NCBI GenBank assembly: GCA_963971285.1
Contig: OZ020248.1
Location: forward strand, 3,100,001 to 3,164,000
Origin: Astropecten irregularis
Lineage: Eukaryota; Echinodermata; Asteroidea; Paxillosida; Astropectinidae
Reading direction: 5' to 3'
DNA length: 64,000 nucleotides
Below the pieces are notes generated by a model, which saw only the letters and a list, made by a program, of their open reading frames with translations, made no database searches and was not told the DNA's origin. A program made the translations under genes and the position numbers. Positions 61,110 through 64,000 of this stretch are shown piece by piece; positions within the stretch are counted from its first letter, which is position 1, and each line of letters starts with the position of its first letter.

Positions 61110-61410
61110 TCATGTTTCGATGTGTTTTGGTACAACGATGTGACTATTCCTAATAGAATACGGGCTCCAAACAAGGATCTGTACGCAGCCAATGATTACA
61201 GGAATACAGCAAGCCACAGCAAACATAGCATGGTGCAGCTGTGATGAAGCAGTAACATTAACGGCATCATGGCCGCCCGCCTTGAACTGTGACATCAACT
61301 CCTGATAGTCGTATCTGTTGAGTATATTCAGTATCGCCATTGGTGCCAAGGAGCTGGCCGCCTTGGTGAACAGTGCATTGTAGCCAAACACACTGGAAGA
61401 GATTGGAGTT
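61110..61410 (-). CDS. MFSD13A: MFSD13A-like terminal exon
   Basis: Acceptor CGATGCAG; encodes TPISSSVFGYNALFTKAASS and the last helix; TGA at 61110-61112. A luminal NVTASS segment is a possible N-glycosylation site. Confidence 0.85.
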
Positions 61411-64000
61411 CTGCATCGAGAAACAAAAATGTTACATTTTTACAATCTCAATTCCATTATAAGTAGTAATATTTCAGTTGGTAGTGTAAATGCATAGCAG
61501 CTTATCAATTGAAAATACCAGTCACAATCAGTGATAACTTGCGGCATTGTCTATAAAAGTAACAAATAATATTTGCTCATTTTTGATTCAACTATCTACC
61601 TTTCTCCACAGTGTGATTACAATGTAGTAGGCAAAATAATTGACATTCATTTCATTCATTACTTTTGCTATTTGTGAAAAGTCTTTTAAAATTGACAAAA
61701 TTAATGTTGACTTTTCTTACCCTCTCTTATAGTTGTCTTTATCGTAGTCAATGATGTCCGACAAGGGAAGATTGAAGAAGGAAAAAATGGCATGAGGAAC
61801 CGACCTGTTGTATAAGTCACAGAATGAAAAAGCTTTAAAAAAAAACAGAAGTAAGAGAAAAATTGATACAATTTGCAACTTTTAACCTACAGTGTGCTAA
61901 GGGGCCGTCCATAAAGTACGTACGCACGAAATGCCGACTTTTTTGACCCCCCCTCCCCCTCTGTACGCATGGCGTACGCAGTGGTCCCAACCCCCCTCCC
62001 CCCCTGTACGCATACGCATTCCACATTAGGTTTTTCTCTTCTCGTGGTCCCTTGCTTTAGCATTATTAAAATGTCACCGTAATGCGGGCCGGTACCGTTA
62101 TTGGGACGTCATTTTCAAAATCTGACTGAATGGCTAAAGTTTAAGAGGTTTTTATACATTTACAGATGGATTTTACTATTTTTTATCATGTTGAATAAGA
62201 AAAAAAGAAAACACAAAACAATTCCGGTGCTTTTTTCATGTTTTTTACCTCTCTTTTCGCGCGATAATGCTATGCAAATTTTTCGTTTGCGTACGGTACG
62301 CATTGGCCTTAACCCCGCCTCCCCCCCCTGTACGCATGGCGTACGCATCGGAAACAAACCCCCCCTCCCCCCCTTCGTGCGTACATACTTTATGGACGGC
62401 CCCTAACCAGGGGCCAATTTCAAAGAGCTGCTTAAAGGTACAATACATGATTGGTAAAGGTCACAGAACTGCACTCATACGTTGTCTCATGAAACATGTA
62501 CATGAAATAATAAACATGTGAAAATTTGAGCTCAATCGGACATCTGAGTCACGAGAAAATAGCGACAACCGGACTCGATTTTTCTTATAAAACATGAAGA
62601 ATAGTTTACTTTATGTTTGTTCCAAAAATTGTTCGGAAGAACGATCTTATCTTTGGAAAAGACACTAAATCTTGATTTGCTTGAAAAACCCAGCATCTGA
62701 TGAACCAAGATTTCCCATGGTGACTGTTTGCACTGTTTACGAACTGTTGAGTCCATTTTCTGTCTCAAACTTAATAAAACATTTTTTGGAGGCCTTGCAA
62801 ATCCTATATGCTCCTTTTAAGACAAAAATAATGAAAAGTCTTGCTTTATTCAATTCAGGATTATTAATCAATTTTTCATTCGATGTTTACTGCTTTCGAC
62901 TTGTATTTGGCCATTGTTTTGGCTGGCATACTGATTTTATGTATCAAGGTTTTTGATGCTCTATGTACTATGCAGCAGTCTTTGGATGAAGGTCAACTTC
63001 AGGGGTGAATATAAACCTGTGGTGACTTGGCTCTACAGTACTGCATCTGTCTTAATTAAAGGTAGTACAGTATCATACTTTGGTAAGACACCAAAACAGA
63101 AATGTTCACAGATTTTCTTATAAGTTACAGGGTAAGAAGATGGTGCTAGAAGAAACCTACCGTTAAAATATTTCCGTCTAAAATGGTGTATTTATCCAGA
63201 AATTAGTGAAACAACTACCGAAAATCTTTTTGATCTTTTAAAAGATCAGAAATAAAAGAGAAAAGACTTAAGAAATACTGTGGCCGTTTTATACTGTTTT
63301 CTCAAAAAGTGGGCACCGTATGGGACTGAAATTTTCACAGATGACTGTTACTGTATCTGTCTTGATATTTTTGCCCTTGAATCTGTGTTTCTTTGACAAA
63401 AACCAATGTATGATATTACCTTTAATAAAGAGATTGCTTTATCGGCTTGAATTAAGAGATTGTCACCCAAAATTTCATACTTTGGTTTTTGTCAAAAATA
63501 AGCAAATTCATGGGCAAAAATATCAAGAAAGATAGAATAACAGTCCTCTGTGAAATTCCCAGTCCCAAACTGTGCCCACTTTTTGAGAAAACGGTGAAAA
63601 ACGCCTACAGTACTCTTGAAATATGTTCACTGTCATCTTTTGAAGATAACAATTATTTTTGGTCATTGGTTTTACTCTTTTCTGGATAAATGCACGATTT
63701 CAGGTGAAAGCATATTCAATGGTATGTTTCTACCATCACCATCTTTATACCCTGTAAGTTATAGGTAAATCTGTGGAGATTTCTGTTTTCAATATGCTCG
63801 CTACCAAAGTATGACACTCCCTTTAAGCAACACTCAATTGAAAAGCATACATACATGTCTATGAGCATGAAGACAACCAGTATCCATGTGTGAGTTTGCC
63901 CAATGACGTACATAGTGATTCCGCTTATGATCTTGATGATGAACGAATACATAACGACTTTGTAATATCCATATCGTGCTGCAACTGGTCCCAGCAGGAG
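61110..64000 (-). CDS. MFSD13A: MFSD13A/TMEM180-like membrane carrier, last three exons
   Basis: Major facilitator superfamily-like protein; the true substrate of MFSD13A is unknown. Exons 63855-64000 (continues off the window), 61721-61804 and 61110-61410 join in frame. They encode LLLGPVAARYGYY and a helix (VVMYSFIIKIISGITMYVIG), a further helix (TWILVVFMLIDM), the cytosolic SDIIDYDKDNYKRG, then FGYNALFTKAASSLAPM and a last helix (IPVIIGCVQILVWSPYSI), ending KHIET. The motif order NLPLSDIIDYD...FGYNALFTK...SLAPM parallels the VTDLVDED...FGMVALVTKPGQTFAPL segment of vertebrate TMEM180 as I recall it. Most of the gene lies to the right of the window. Another MFS carrier of the same fold is the main alternative. 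Confidence 0.78.
61721..61804 (-). CDS. MFSD13A: MFSD13A-like 84-nt exon
   Basis: Acceptor TACAACAG, donor GTAAGA. Encodes SVPHAIFSFFNLPLSDIID and YDKDNYKRG across the joins. Confidence 0.82.
61901..62403. mobile_element. 503-bp MITE with GGGGCCGTCCATAAAGTA ends and TAA duplication
   Basis: The inverted ends of about 30 bp are nearly perfect; TAA flanks both sides (61898-61900, 62404-62406). TGTACGCATGGCGTACGCA occurs near both ends as a direct repeat. The 3-bp TAA duplication fits PIF/Harbinger-type elements (inference). It lies in the MFSD13A-like intron. Confidence 0.9.
62408..62822. mobile_element. M1 terminal stub followed by another inverted-repeat element
   Basis: 62408-62432 is only the left end of an M1 MITE (GGGGCCAATTTCAAAGAGCT). 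From 62433 a second element runs from CTTAAAGGTACAATACATGA to about 62822 (CCTATATGCTCCTTTTAAG), whose ends are imperfect inverses. It contains TTGAGCTCAATCGGACATCT. Confidence 0.55.
63058..63424 (+). mobile_element. MITE, family M4, copy 9
   Basis: AAAGGTAGTACAGTATCATA and GTATGATATTACCTTTAAT; GATCTTTTAAAAGATC at the centre. Confidence 0.88.
63471..63826 (-). mobile_element. MITE, family M4, copy 10 (reversed)
   Basis: AATTTCATACTTTGGTTTTT at one end and CAAAGTATGACACTCCCTTT at the other; opposite in orientation to copy 9, 46 nt away. It ends 29 nt before the exon at 63855. Confidence 0.85.
63855..64000 (-). CDS. MFSD13A: MFSD13A-like exon, cut by the window edge
   Basis: Donor GTATGT at 63854-63849. 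Encodes GPVAARYGYYKVVMYSFIIK and two hydrophobic helices to VVFMLIDM. The 5' boundary is outside the window. Confidence 0.8.

Noticed and set aside
1-64000. LTR, retroviral or Polinton-type elements
   Set aside because: I looked for long direct terminal repeats and for capsid, protease, integrase or envelope-like frames and saw none.

Overview
The window is a piece of an animal nuclear genome: intron-rich genes with GT-AG splice sites, long AT-rich introns, a eukaryotic tRNA gene, tRNA-derived SINEs and very many small palindromic DNA transposons. The protein sequences (an SLC8 Na+/Ca2+ exchanger, a TSSK-type kinase, eEF2 kinase and an MFSD13A/TMEM180-like carrier) and the repeat style suggest a marine invertebrate deuterostome, most likely an echinoderm. 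The species cannot be named from the sequence alone.

Layout. (1) 2560-19740, plus strand: the 3' two thirds of a Na+/Ca2+ exchanger gene in seven exons (regulatory loop, both Calx-beta Ca2+-binding domains, alpha-2 repeat, C-terminal helices). The 5' part lies before the window. (2) 19741-25057: its probable 3' UTR, two unexplained exon-like blocks (24141-24245, 24418-24557) and a CpG-rich promoter. (3) 25058-32196, plus strand: a complete ten-exon gene for a 561-residue testis-specific Ser/Thr kinase-like protein with an unusually long tail. (4) 32197-40088: a long gene-free stretch, perhaps the EEF2K 3' UTR. (5) 40089-53786, minus strand: complete EEF2K, 13 coding exons and 679 codons, including a 24-nt microexon. 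(6) 59040-59121: tRNA-Leu(UAG). (7) 61110-64000, minus strand: the last three exons of an MFSD13A/TMEM180-like gene that runs off the right edge. All exon joins were checked by phase, and each gene closes in frame.

Non-coding DNA is dominated by short non-autonomous DNA transposons. At least eight families are each present several times in the window, often nested in one another. They come with two SINE families, a LINE 3' end, a 135-bp satellite array, a 69-bp minisatellite, a CTG-type triplet tract and a G-rich telomere-like block. No LTR element, virus-like element or CRISPR array was seen.

The most notable observation is a transposon-like composite at 10685-11201 in an exchanger intron. 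It carries a roughly 220-bp reverse-complement copy of the kinase gene from the same window (end of intron 3, splice acceptor and first 46 nt of exon 4), joined to the same small transposon that sits beside that exon in the kinase gene. This looks like a Pack-MITE style gene-fragment capture whose donor locus lies about 16 kb away.

The protein genes have no obvious operon-like relation. Exchanger and eEF2 kinase are both tied to Ca2+ handling or Ca2+/calmodulin signalling, but their adjacency is probably incidental.
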